Assembly (NCBI RefSeq): GCF_013410115.1
Contig: NZ_JACCCV010000002.1
Span: 930,001-994,000 of the forward strand
Reading direction: 5' to 3'
From: Tunturiibacter gelidiferens
GTDB lineage: Bacteria > Acidobacteriota > Terriglobia > Terriglobales > Acidobacteriaceae
DNA: 64,000 bases
Part shown: positions 51,050-59,809 of the stretch, piece after piece
How positions within the stretch are numbered: the stretch's first letter is position 1
How the letters are laid out: each line of letters opens with the position of its first letter
Notes under the pieces: model-generated
Database searches by the model: none
Told to the model about the DNA's origin: nothing
What the model saw: only the letters and a program-made list of their open reading frames with translations
Position numbers and translations under genes: made by a program

Positions 51050-52714
51050 ATGGCCACCGCCACCCTCATTGAACCAGTCCAGGTCGCCCCGCCAAAGTCT
51101 AAAAAAGTCGCTCAAGCCCCCCGCCGCCCCGTCATCAACCCCTGGGTCGTCGCCCTCACCGTCACCCTGGCCACCTTCATGGAGCTGCTCGACACCTCCA
51201 TCGCCAACGTCTCGCTCCCCTACATCGCCGGCGGTCTCGGCCGCTCCTACGACGAGGTCACCTGGATCCTCACCACCTACCTCGTCGCCAACGCCGTCGT
51301 CCTGCCGATGTCCGCGTGGCTCTCCCGCGTCTTCGGCCGCAAGACCTACTACATGGCCTGCGTCGCCCTCTTCACCATCACATCGTTCTTCTGCGGCATC
51401 GCTCCCACCCTCGGGATCATGCTCCTCTCGCGCGTCCTGCAAGGCATCGGCGGCGGCGGCCTCGCCCCGGTCGAACAGGCCATCCTCGTAGACGCCTTCC
51501 CCCCCGCCAAACGCGCCTCCGCCTTCGCCCTCTACACCGTCGCCATCGTCACTGCCCCGGCCATCGGCCCCGTCCTAGGCGGCTGGATCACCGACAACTA
51601 CAACTGGCGCTGGGTCTTCTTCATCAACATCCCCGTCGGCCTGCTCTCCCTCTTCCTCACCAACCGCTTCGTCCACGACCCACCCGCCTACGCCGAAGAG
51701 CGCAAGACCGTCCGCGGCCCAGCGGTTAACGGAAAGCCAGGAAAACTCCGCGTCGACGGCATCGGCATCGCCCTCGTCGGCCTCGGCTCCGCTGCCCTCG
51801 AAGTCCTCCTCGACCGCGGCCAGATCGACGACTGGTTCGGCTCCCGCTTTATCATCACGATGTTCGTCATCGGCATCTCCTGCCTCACCGCCGCAGTCTT
51901 TTGGGAGCTTCACGTCCCCGATCCCATCATCGACTTCCGCCTCCTCAAGGTCCGCAACTTCGCCCTCGCCAACTTCTTCTACTTCGTCTTCGGCTTCGGC
52001 CTCTTCGCCTCCACCACCATGATCCCGCAGCTCCTCCAGTCCCTCTACGGCTACCGCGCCATCGACGCCGGTCTGGTACTTGGGCCGGGAGCCTTAGTCA
52101 TCACCTTCCTCGCCCCCGTAGGCGCGCAGCTGGTTCAACGAGGCATCGTCAAGCCCCGCATCCTGCTCTTCGGAGCCGTCATGATCGTCGGCATGTCCTT
52201 CCTCCATTACAGCCACTTCAACCTCGACACCGACTACAAGCATTACGCCCTCGCCCGCGCGCTCCAGGGTCTCGGCTACGGCTTCTTCTTCGTGCCGCTC
52301 TCGGTCATCGCCTACTCGCAGCTCAGCCCGGCGCAAAACAACAAAGCCTCATCGCTCACCAACTTCTTCCGCAACTGGGGCGGCAGCTTCGGCATCGCCT
52401 TCATCACCACCATGTCCGAGCGCCGCCAGAACTTCCATCAGGAGCGCGTAGGCTCAAACATCGCAGCCTCGAACGGCGCTCTCCAGCAGAACATCCACCA
52501 GACTGCCGCCTACCTGCAATCCCACGGCATGTCAGCAGCCGACGCCGTCACCGCAGCCTACGGACGCGTCTACGACCAGCTCCACGCCCAAACCCAGCTC
52601 CTCGCCTTCATGGACTGCTTCCACATCATCGGCGTCATCACCCTCATCGCAGCCCCACTGGTCCTGCTCACCAAAAGCTTCAAAGCACCCGCCAAAGCTC
52701 CAGAAGGCCACTAA
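51050..52714 (+). CDS. DHA2-type (EmrB/QacA) efflux permease
   Basis: 554 residues, 14-TM DHA2 family. First-helix motif FMELLDTSIANVSLPYIAGGL, motif A AWLSRVFGRKTYYM, motif C APAIGPVLGGWITDNYNWRW. The soluble segments between helices match EmrB/MdtP-like pumps, which normally work with an EmrA adaptor; no adaptor gene is adjacent. Divergent from the TetR gene, so drug-inducible expression is likely. Confidence 0.9.
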   Translation: MATATLIEPVQVAPPKSKKVAQAPRRPVINPWVVALTVTLATFMELLDTSIANVSLPYIAGGLGRSYDEVTWILTTYLVANAVVLPMSAWLSRVFGRKTYYMACVALFTITSFFCGIAPTLGIMLLSRVLQGIGGGGLAPVEQAILVDAFPPAKRASAFALYTVAIVTAPAIGPVLGGWITDNYNWRWVFFINIPVGLLSLFLTNRFVHDPPAYAEERKTVRGPAVNGKPGKLRVDGIGIALVGLGSAALEVLLDRGQIDDWFGSRFIITMFVIGISCLTAAVFWELHVPDPIIDFRLLKVRNFALANFFYFVFGFGLFASTTMIPQLLQSLYGYRAIDAGLVLGPGALVITFLAPVGAQLVQRGIVKPRILLFGAVMIVGMSFLHYSHFNLDTDYKHYALARALQGLGYGFFFVPLSVIAYSQLSPAQNNKASSLTNFFRNWGGSFGIAFITTMSERRQNFHQERVGSNIAASNGALQQNIHQTAAYLQSHGMSAADAVTAAYGRVYDQLHAQTQLLAFMDCFHIIGVITLIAAPLVLLTKSFKAPAKAPEGH

Positions 52715-52801
52715 GCTTTCGCGGAGCACGGGCCAGAACTATGCAGCCCGCGCACTGGAGAACTTCTGCCGATACGCGGGCTGCGCCAACTCGACCGATC
52801 G

Positions 52802-53347
52802 TCAGCCTGCCTTGGCAAACGAGACCTTCGGAAAATCAATCTCGACCTGCGCCGCATTGTTGAAGTAGTTCGTCAGCACGTTCAACGCGACGTGAGCAAT
52901 AATCTCGGCTACCTCGCCATCATTGAAGCCGGCCACGCGAACCGCAGCAAGATCCTCATCGCTTATCTCTCCACGAGTCTCCAGAACACGACGCGCAAAC
53001 GTTAACGCCGCGGTAGCGCGCGCATCTTGACCATGCCCGCTGCGGGCCTCGCCAATTTGCTCCGACGTCAGGCCAACCATCTTCCCGATAGCCGAATGAG
53101 CCGAGAGGCAATAATCACAATGGTTTTCCTGCGCGGTCACCAGGGCAAGCTGCTCCCGAGTCTTGGCATCCAGCAGACTGTGGCTCAAAGCACCACTCAA
53201 CCCCAGATAACCCTCCAGAACAGCAGGCGAGTTCACCATGACCTTGGTCATATTGGGCACGATCCCGAGAGCACCGTGGACAGCAGTGAGCAGATCCTTT
53301 GCCTTACCGGTTGCAACATTTGGATCGATAGCGGAAAGACGCGACAT
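52802..53347 (-). CDS. Carboxymuconolactone decarboxylase/AhpD-like protein
   Basis: 181 residues. The CMD domain carries the redox motif HCDYCLSAHS (Cys-x-x-Cys with a following His), as in AhpD-like alkylhydroperoxidases, in the pattern KTREQLALVTAQENHCDYCLSAHSAIGKMVGLT. It probably reduces peroxides or acts in aromatic breakdown. Divergent from a TetR gene with a palindromic site in between, suggesting inducible control. Confidence 0.88.
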   Translation of the reverse strand: MSRLSAIDPNVATGKAKDLLTAVHGALGIVPNMTKVMVNSPAVLEGYLGLSGALSHSLLDAKTREQLALVTAQENHCDYCLSAHSAIGKMVGLTSEQIGEARSGHGQDARATAALTFARRVLETRGEISDEDLAAVRVAGFNDGEVAEIIAHVALNVLTNYFNNAAQVEIDFPKVSFAKAG

Positions 53348-53410
53348 AGAAATTCTCCTCGTTGGTTCGAATGAACTGCAAGCCTAAACTTCTGACTCAC
53401 CTCGTTTGAT

Positions 53411-53424
53411 ACCGAACGATCGGT
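53411..53424. promoter_or_regulatory. TetR operator, site 1
   Basis: ACCGA-ACGA-TCGGT, a palindrome of the ACCGNNCGGT type common for TetR regulators, 64 bp upstream of the AhpD-like start and near TTGCAA (53429-53434). Confidence 0.7.
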
Positions 53425-53474
53425 AAAGTTGCAAAAGAATTTTATAAATTTACAAATGCACCGAAAATGAAGCG

Positions 53475-53488
53475 AACGAACGATCGGG
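53475..53488. promoter_or_regulatory. TetR operator, site 2 (imperfect)
   Basis: GAACGAACGATCGGG shares the CGAACGATCGG core of site 1 and lies ~52 bp upstream of the TetR start. Two sites suggest mutual control of both divergent genes. Confidence 0.5.
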
Positions 53489-53539
53489 ATACTCTAAAGA
53501 AGTGGGAACGAAGAAGGTCGAAGCGAAGGGAGATTCAAC

Positions 53540-54100
53540 ATGGCACACTCCACCGTAAGCGATCAGGAGCTGCTCGTCCGGTCTGCAGGAGTATTTCGCA
53601 CATACGGCTTCGAGGGAACCAGCCTCGCACGCCTCTCGGAGGCGACAGGACTGGAAAAGGCAAGCCTGTACCACCGCTTCCCCGGAGGAAAGGAGCAGAT
53701 CGCGTTGGCGGTCGCCGAAGGAACGCACGCATGGCTGCGGCAGAATGTCTTCGAGCCTCTCAAGGAGCCGGGAGATCCCCGCAAAAAACTTCGCGCCGCC
53801 ATCGAGCAGCTACGAGCCTGTTATGCCGACGGCACCCTCCCCTGCGCCTTCGAGGTGCTCTCCCTCGCTGGCGGCAGCCCCGTGCTTGCCGACGCACTCA
53901 AAGGCGCACTCCAGGCCTGGATCAAAGCCTTCACCGACATAGCAAAAGAGAGCGGCCTGCCCAGCGCCGAGGCGCGCAAAAGAGCCGAGCAGGCAATCAT
54001 CCAGATCGAAGGGTCCCTCATCGTTGGCCGCGTCCTTGGTGATACCAAGGCCTTTCGCAGAGCTCTCGACGAGTTACCCGCGCTCCTGACCTACGAGTAA
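53540..54100 (+). CDS. TetR-family regulator (divergent from AhpD-like)
   Basis: 186 residues. Helix-turn-helix DQELLVRSAGVFRTYGFEGTSLARLSEATGLEKASLYHRFPGGKEQIALAVAEG (~8-60), C-terminal helical domain (LRAAIEQLRACYADGTLPCAFEVLSLAGGSPVLADALKGAL). Likely represses itself and the AhpD-like gene through the palindromes in between. A relic of an NmrA gene, a class often paired with TetR regulators, lies immediately downstream on the other strand. Confidence 0.87.
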   Translation: MAHSTVSDQELLVRSAGVFRTYGFEGTSLARLSEATGLEKASLYHRFPGGKEQIALAVAEGTHAWLRQNVFEPLKEPGDPRKKLRAAIEQLRACYADGTLPCAFEVLSLAGGSPVLADALKGALQAWIKAFTDIAKESGLPSAEARKRAEQAIIQIEGSLIVGRVLGDTKAFRRALDELPALLTYE

Positions 54101-54109
54101 CTCGCCCTC

Positions 54110-54165
54110 TCAGGAAACGGCGCGTTCGACCAGCGTCTTCAGCACGGTCTCCAGCTCCAGTGTTC
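54110..54165 (-). pseudogene. Relic of an NmrA-family gene (3' end)
   Basis: On the minus strand this reads LELETVLKTLVERAVS and a stop (TGA, 54110-54112), close to the C-terminus of the intact NmrA gene at 58835 (VELETVLKGLVEKAAV). Upstream the homology ends and a SpoIIE relic begins on the other strand. Confidence 0.6.
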
Positions 54166-54167
54166 CC

Positions 54168-54788
54168 ACTGATCCTGATCCCCTTCGCCTTCAAAAAGCG
54201 CCATAGCTTCGCCACATGGCTCGTCGCCTTCTTTGCCTTCTTCACCGAATGATCTCCGTCGTCCGCATCGCCTCCCAGCAAGGCTCCCGCACCCTCGCCG
54301 AGATGTTCACCGATCCAGCCGACATCCTCTCCGGTCTCAATCGCCGCCTGCACAACCGCCTGCAAAACGGATTCGTCACCTGCCTCATCCTCCGTCTCGA
54401 ACCCGATGGCCTCTGCACCTTCGCCAACGCCGGCCATCTTCCGCCTTATCTCAACCAGAACGAGCTTCATCTTCCCGCCGCGCTCACTCTCGGCCTCGTC
54501 CCGTCAGCCAGGTACGAAGAGACAACGATTCAACTCGAAGTCGGAGACCGCCTCACCCTCTACACCGACGGTCTCCTCGAAGCCCGCAACCTCGACGGCG
54601 AACTCTTCGGCTTCGACCGCCTCCAGCAACTCGTCGCCACCAGTCCCGACGCCAAGCAGGCCACCGAGGCCGCCGTAGACTTCGGTCAGGAAGACGACCT
54701 CACCGTCCTCACGATCACGCGCCTCGCCACCGAAGTCGAATCCGCCACCGTACTCGAAGCGCCGCCACTCGTACCCTCAGTCGCCTGA
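54168..54788 (+). pseudogene. Truncated SpoIIE-type PP2C phosphatase
   Basis: The C-terminal part of a SpoIIE-like serine phosphatase domain: AEMFTDPADILSGLNRRLHNRLQNGFVTCLILRLEPDGLCTFANAGHLPPYL, then GDRLTLYTDGLLEARNLDGELFGFDRL and GQEDDLTVLTITRL. The N-terminal sensor and first metal site are missing. Before it, 54168-54248 reads LILIPFAFKKRHSFATWLVAFFAFF in one frame up to a stop, a piece of the membrane region in another frame. An open frame of ~190 residues remains (start 54216 or 54249), but it cannot form a complete active site. Confidence 0.75.
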
Positions 54789-54952
54789 AAACTTGCGAAC
54801 TCGCGCGGCTCACAAACCCTGAGCCTTCGCGTCAGAGACTATGTAGATCGACGTTGGTTCCGTGGTCTACTATCCGCACCATAGCTGTTTTGCCATACCG
54901 GAGGCCGGTATGTGCGGGCCTGAAGCTGAAAATACGTGCACTGGAGAACTCC

Positions 54953-55669
54953 ATGCCGAAGAAGCTGATCAGTCTCATCGCCTTACTCGTCACTGTGCAA
55001 TTTGTCGTCCCCGGCACCCCCTGGCAGGCACGAGCGCAGGCGCCGGCGGCTCCCTATCCCGTCGCCGCTCCTCTCGATCAGTACCTCATCCCGGAGAAAA
55101 CCTCCGAGATCGAGCTCGCTCGCAGTGCTGCCCCCGCATCCATCTCGGACGGAGCGGAGGTGCTTGTGCTCTCGCAGCAGGGCTACACGACCGCAGTCAA
55201 GGGCAGCAATGGCTTCGTCTGTCTGGTAGAGCGGTCATGGGCCAAGTCCACGGACGATCCGGAGTTCTGGAACCCCAAAGTTCAAGCCCCTCACTGCTTG
55301 AATGCGCCCGCCGCAAAGACCTATCTGCCTATTGTCCTGCTCAAGACCAAACTCGTGCTGGCAGGAAAGTCAAAGACGGAAATCGCGCAGACGCTCAAAG
55401 CGGCACTCGACAAAAAGGAACTACCCACGCTGGAGCCGAATGCGATGTGCTACATGATGTCAAAGCAGCAGTATTTAAGCGACGATGACACGCACTGGCA
55501 TCCGCACATGATGTGGTATGTCCCGGGCGACGCAACTCAAAGCTGGGGAGCGAATCTGGCCGGGGTGCCCACGATTGCCGGCAATGTCCCCGAAGACCGC
55601 ATGACCATCTTTCTCCTCCGAGTTGGCCACTGGTCGGACGGCACGCTCGCCCCCCAGGATACGCACTAG
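54953..55669 (+). CDS. Secreted protein of unknown function
   Basis: 238 residues from ATG 54953. Signal peptide (MPKKLISLIALLVTVQFVVP, cleavage near ARA-QA), then a domain with GAEVLVLSQQGYTTAVKGSNGFVCLVERSW and a Cys/Met/Trp-rich part (NAMCYMMSKQQYLSDDDTHWHPHMMWYVPGD), ending GNVPEDRMTIFLLRVGHWSDGT. The His/Met/Trp content could mark a metal site. Not recognised. Separated from the SpoIIE relic by ~160 bp. Confidence 0.75.
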   Translation: MPKKLISLIALLVTVQFVVPGTPWQARAQAPAAPYPVAAPLDQYLIPEKTSEIELARSAAPASISDGAEVLVLSQQGYTTAVKGSNGFVCLVERSWAKSTDDPEFWNPKVQAPHCLNAPAAKTYLPIVLLKTKLVLAGKSKTEIAQTLKAALDKKELPTLEPNAMCYMMSKQQYLSDDDTHWHPHMMWYVPGDATQSWGANLAGVPTIAGNVPEDRMTIFLLRVGHWSDGTLAPQDTH

Positions 55670-55752
55670 CAGTCAAAATCACTCACCTCAACACGCCGGA
55701 ACCCTATCCGGCGGCGCTCCATCCTGCGCACCAACCCAAAAGAAAATAATTG

Positions 55753-55786
55753 TTGACTATCTACAATAGCCTTGTGTAGATAGTCA
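55753..55786. promoter_or_regulatory. PadR operator overlapping its own promoter
   Basis: Perfect 12-bp inverted repeat TGACTATCTACA (55754-55765) / TGTAGATAGTCA (55775-55786), 9-nt spacer. TTGACT (55753-55758) as -35 and TAGATA (55777-55782) as -10, 18 bp apart, lie inside the two arms, so repressor binding would block the polymerase directly. Confidence 0.8.
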
Positions 55787-55790
55787 TAGT

Positions 55791-56120
55791 ATGGGTAAGC
55801 CAAGCGATCTCGTGCAGGGCACGTTAGACCTCCTCATCCTCAAAACCATCGCACTCGAGCCGATGCACGGCTGGGCCATCGCCAAACGCATCCAGCAGAT
55901 CTCGAACGAGGTCCTCCAGGTCCAACAGGGCTCCCTCTATCCCGCTCTCCACCGCCTCGAGCAGCAGGCATGGATACGCGCCAAATGGAGCGAGACCGAA
56001 ACCGGCCGACAGGCCAAGTTCTACTCCCTCACCGCCGCCGGACGCACCCAGTTGGAGCGTGAAAAGGAAAGCTGGAGCAGGCTCTCCAACGCCATCAACT
56101 TGGTGGTCGAGAACGTATAA
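55791..56120 (+). CDS. PadR-family repressor of the ADOP permease
   Basis: 109 residues, the short PadR form: LVQGTLDLLILKTIALEPMHGWAIAKRIQQIS, then VQQGSLYPALHRLEQQAWIRAKW and a C-terminal dimerisation helix. It precedes an ADOP permease gene by 14 bp, the common acidobacterial arrangement. The palindrome at 55754-55786 overlaps its promoter, so it likely controls itself and the permease. Confidence 0.92.
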   Translation: MGKPSDLVQGTLDLLILKTIALEPMHGWAIAKRIQQISNEVLQVQQGSLYPALHRLEQQAWIRAKWSETETGRQAKFYSLTAAGRTQLEREKESWSRLSNAINLVVENV

Positions 56121-56134
56121 CAACGGAGGTACAA

Positions 56135-58801
56135 ATGCGCTGGATCCAACGTCTCCGCATGGCCATGTTGATGCTCTTCCGCCGCAGCTCCGAAACAGCT
56201 CGTCTCGACCAGGAGATGCAGTTTCACCTCGACCAGCAGATCGCCGAAAACATAGCCGCCGGAATGGCCCCGGATCAGGCCCGCTCCGCCGCCTTGCGCA
56301 CCTTTGGCAATCCAACCCTGCTTCACGATCAGGCGCGTTCCACCTGGAGTTGGAGCTGGCTGGAAAAGTTCACCCGCGACGTCCGATACGGCGCCCGAAC
56401 CCTCGTCCGCTCTCCCGGCTTCGCCATCGTCGCCGTCCTCGTCATGGCCCTCGGCATCGGCGCCACCACCTCGCTGTTCACCATCGTGCGCGCCGTCCTG
56501 CTCAAGCCTCTGCCCTTCCACGATCCCAACAATCTCGTCATGGTCTACGAGCACTTTCACGACAACCAGCTCGGCGATGGATTCAACGTCGTCGCACCCG
56601 GCGACTTCCGCGACTGGCGTGCGCACACCAACGGCTATCAGGACATGGCCGCATGGCGCGAGTATGGCTTCAATCTCGCCGGCGAACACGCCGAACTACC
56701 CGAGGTCGTCAAGGCCGCAGGCGGCTCCTGGAATCTCTTTCCTCTCCTCGGTATTCAGATGGCCCACGGCCGCTCCTTCACCCCCGAAGAAGATCAGGTC
56801 GGTGCCAACCACGTTGTCCTGCTCACCTGGAACATCTTTCAAAGGCGCTTTGCCGGAGACGCCTCCATCGTAGGCAAACAGGTTCGTCTCGACAGCAATC
56901 CGTACACGGTCATCGGCGTCCTCCCCGCCTCGTTCACCTATCCCGATTCGAAGACCCAGGTCTGGGTGCCCTACGCACAAACCCTCACCGCACGCCAATA
57001 CGACGCGCACGACAATCATCAAAGCCTCGTCATCGCCAGGCTCAAGCCTGGAGTCACCGCCACATCGGCGCTCGCACAAGTCAGCGCTCTGCAGTACCAA
57101 CTGCATCTGGCCAACGCGTCGAAGCCCGTCGCAGAAAGCGCCGTCTCCCGGCCCATGATCGACGACGTAGTCCTCGACATAAAGACTCCACTCACCGTCC
57201 TCTTTTGCGCCGTCGGGTGCATGTTGCTCATCGCCTGTCTCAACGTCTCCAACCTCTTCGTCGCACGCAGCGCGGCCCGGCGCAAAGAGATCGCAGTGCG
57301 CGGCGCCCTGGGCGGCACACGTCTCACCCTCATCCGCGAACTGATGACCGAAAGCCTGTTGATCTGCACCGCCGGAGGTGTACTCGGACTGGCAATCTCT
57401 GCTCTCACAACCCACTGGCTCGCAACGCACTGGGACGCGCTGCCCCGCGCCGAGGTGGTGCGGATGGACGTCCCCGTCCTCGCCTTCTCCATGGGTCTCG
57501 TCGTCTTAACGGCGTTGTTGGCAGGTCTGCTGCCCGCCATCTCAGCAACCGGAAAGATGGCCTTCGGAGTCCTTCAGGAGTCCTCGCGATCCATCGGGGG
57601 CAGCACCTCGCGCGCAACAATACGCAAAACTCTCCTCGCAGTTGAAATCGCGCTCACCGTCATCCTGCTCTTCTCCGCCGGCCTCCTCTTCAAAAGCTTC
57701 ATGCATCTCAGAACCACCGATCTTGGCTGCGTCACCGATCGTGTCCTCACCATCAAATACGGCCTGCCGGAGAATCAGTACAACACCAGGGAAAAGGTCG
57801 TAGCCTTCCATGAGTCTCTGCTCGAAAAAGTGCGACGCCTACCCGGAGTCATTTCTGCAGCCCTCGTCTCCACTCCTCCCGGAGGAGGCTACGAAGGCGA
57901 CGACGTCTTCACCATCCCCGAGCACCCGCCAGCCGCCTCCGTCCTGCAAGACGACGCCATCTATCGTTCCGCCGATCCCGAATACTTCAAGGTCATGCAG
58001 ATTCCACTCCTCAGCGGCCGCGTCTTCACCAATCAAGAGCGTCTCACCCGCGATCACTACATCGTCATCAGTAAAAAACTCGCCGACCAATACTTCTCCG
58101 GCGATAACCCCATCGGCCGGCATATCCGGGTAAGCTGGGACGTTCCAGAGCCGGAAAACTACGAGATCATCGGAGTAGTCGGCGACACGGTCTACGACGT
58201 CGCCGAGCCCATCAAACCCACCATGTACTTCCCTGTCCTGTCCGGCCTTCCCAACCAGGTCAGCAGCTCCACCATCATGGTGCGCACCCCCGGTGATCCA
58301 CTCCTCCTCTCTGTTCCCGTGCAGAAACAAGTGGCCGCGCTCGATCCTTCGCTTCCCGTCTACGACGTTCTCACCATGCAACAGATCCTCGGCAAGACCA
58401 CCGCCAGCCAGAGCTTCAGCGCTACTCTCACACTCGCCTTCGCCCTGCTCTCGCTGCTTCTCGCCGCCATCGGACTTTATGGCGTCCTCTCGTATCTCAT
58501 CTCGCAGCGCATCACGGAGATCGGCATCCGCATCGCCCTCGGCGCCCAGCGCTCCCAGGTCCTGCGCCTCATTCTTCTAGACGGCCTGCGTCCCGTCTTC
58601 CTCGGCCTCCTCATCGGCCTCGCAGGCGGCGCAGTCGTCGGAACGCTCATACGGTCGATCCTCTTCGGAACCAGCCCCTACGATCCAGTCGTCTTCGCCG
58701 CCATGATTGGCAGTCTTCTGCTCACCGCCGTCGCCGCCTGCGCCATCCCCGCCCTTCGCGCTCTCAAGATCGATCCCATGCAAGCCCTGAGGACCGAGTA
58801 A
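56135..58801 (+). CDS. MacB-like ABC permease without ATPase (ADOP)
   Basis: 888 residues. Eight membrane helices with two MacB/FtsX periplasmic domains: N-terminal SETARLDQEMQFHLDQQIAENIAAGM, then RSPGFAIVAVLVMALGIGATTSLFTIVRAVLLKPLPF, and near the end RIALGAQRSQVLRLILLDGLRPVFLGLLIGLAGGA. No Walker motif is present, which marks the duplicated orphan permease family of acidobacteria. Function unknown; perhaps extrusion or mechanotransmission with an unlinked ATPase. RBS GGAGG 9 bases before the ATG. Confidence 0.93.
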   Translation: MRWIQRLRMAMLMLFRRSSETARLDQEMQFHLDQQIAENIAAGMAPDQARSAALRTFGNPTLLHDQARSTWSWSWLEKFTRDVRYGARTLVRSPGFAIVAVLVMALGIGATTSLFTIVRAVLLKPLPFHDPNNLVMVYEHFHDNQLGDGFNVVAPGDFRDWRAHTNGYQDMAAWREYGFNLAGEHAELPEVVKAAGGSWNLFPLLGIQMAHGRSFTPEEDQVGANHVVLLTWNIFQRRFAGDASIVGKQVRLDSNPYTVIGVLPASFTYPDSKTQVWVPYAQTLTARQYDAHDNHQSLVIARLKPGVTATSALAQVSALQYQLHLANASKPVAESAVSRPMIDDVVLDIKTPLTVLFCAVGCMLLIACLNVSNLFVARSAARRKEIAVRGALGGTRLTLIRELMTESLLICTAGGVLGLAISALTTHWLATHWDALPRAEVVRMDVPVLAFSMGLVVLTALLAGLLPAISATGKMAFGVLQESSRSIGGSTSRATIRKTLLAVEIALTVILLFSAGLLFKSFMHLRTTDLGCVTDRVLTIKYGLPENQYNTREKVVAFHESLLEKVRRLPGVISAALVSTPPGGGYEGDDVFTIPEHPPAASVLQDDAIYRSADPEYFKVMQIPLLSGRVFTNQERLTRDHYIVISKKLADQYFSGDNPIGRHIRVSWDVPEPENYEIIGVVGDTVYDVAEPIKPTMYFPVLSGLPNQVSSSTIMVRTPGDPLLLSVPVQKQVAALDPSLPVYDVLTMQQILGKTTASQSFSATLTLAFALLSLLLAAIGLYGVLSYLISQRITEIGIRIALGAQRSQVLRLILLDGLRPVFLGLLIGLAGGAVVGTLIRSILFGTSPYDPVVFAAMIGSLLLTAVAACAIPALRALKIDPMQALRTE

Positions 58802-58834
58802 GCGGTCAAATCCCTGACCGTGAGTCTTCCGGTC

Positions 58835-59701
58835 TTATACGGCAGCCTTTTCTACCAGGCCCTTCAAAACTGTCTCCAACTCAACCTTGCCCTTCCGCAC
58901 CTCCGCGGGTCTCTCAAATTCAATCCAGCCTTCATTGAATCCATCGAGCATTCGCATCCACGGCGTCGGATTCTTCATCCCCTGCGAACGAGACAGCGCC
59001 TCCCACTCCTCACGCGGAAGAATCTCCACCGCAATCGGACGCTCCAGCACCTTTGCAAATCCAGCAGCCAGGTCATTCGGCGATACAGGGCGCGGCCCAG
59101 TCAACTCCACCACGCGATGCCCGCTCCATACCTCCTGCAACAACTCAGCGCCAAGCTGCGCGATATCCGCGGTCGCGATAAACGGAAACCCCTTATCAGC
59201 CGGAGTCAGGAAGCTATAAATCACGCCTTGGTCACGGGCAGAGACAACATTATGCGCTGAGTTCTCCATAAACCAGCCCGGACGCAGAATCGTCATCGGC
59301 AGGGACACCTCTCCCAGCATCCTCTCGAGGATCGTATGCAGTGACAGCAGATTCTGCTCAGTCGCCTGTGCTCCAATCGTCGAAAGATGCACCACCCTCT
59401 TCGGGCGCACAGACTTCAAAGCCTCCGTCAAAACCTTCGACATCGCCATATGTTCCGCGAAACCAGGCGTCGGATCGTATATCGGCGGAAGCATCGTAAA
59501 CACGCCATCAACTCCCTGAAACGCTGCAGTCAGTGACTTCACATCATTCAAATCAGCAACCGCGATCTCGCATCCAAGCCTCGCCCACTCCTCACCCTTC
59601 TTGGCATCGCGCACGATCGCACGCACAGACTTCTTCGCAGCCAGCAGAGTTCTTGCCATCTCACCGCCGACATTACCCGTTACTCCCATCACTGCAAACA
59701 T
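58835..59701 (-). CDS. NmrA-family NAD(P)-binding protein
   Basis: 288 residues from ATG 59701 (AAGGAG well placed). N-terminal Rossmann motif FAVMGVTGNVGGEMARTLLAA, extended-SDR wording (DLNDVKSLTAAFQGVDGVFTMLPP), and a C-terminal domain that ends VELETVLKGLVEKAAV. These atypical SDRs (NmrA/HSCARG-like) sense NAD(P) or act as quinone or azo reductases. Divergent from the LysR gene, which probably controls it. Confidence 0.87.
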   Translation of the reverse strand: MFAVMGVTGNVGGEMARTLLAAKKSVRAIVRDAKKGEEWARLGCEIAVADLNDVKSLTAAFQGVDGVFTMLPPIYDPTPGFAEHMAMSKVLTEALKSVRPKRVVHLSTIGAQATEQNLLSLHTILERMLGEVSLPMTILRPGWFMENSAHNVVSARDQGVIYSFLTPADKGFPFIATADIAQLGAELLQEVWSGHRVVELTGPRPVSPNDLAAGFAKVLERPIAVEILPREEWEALSRSQGMKNPTPWMRMLDGFNEGWIEFERPAEVRKGKVELETVLKGLVEKAAV

Positions 59702-59763
59702 GGTCAATCTCCTTGAGGAATCAAAATCAGATCCGCATATAGGATGGGAAAATCAAAATGACT

Positions 59764-59809
59764 ATTCATACATAAACAGAACTAGAATCATTACCAGCAG
59801 TTATGAATA
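59764..59809. promoter_or_regulatory. Divergent LysR/NmrA control region
   Basis: ATTCATA (59764) and TATGAAT (~59800) form a wide inverted repeat in the spacer between NmrA and LysR genes, where LysR regulators usually bind T-N11-A sites. Low confidence for the exact boundaries. Confidence 0.35.
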
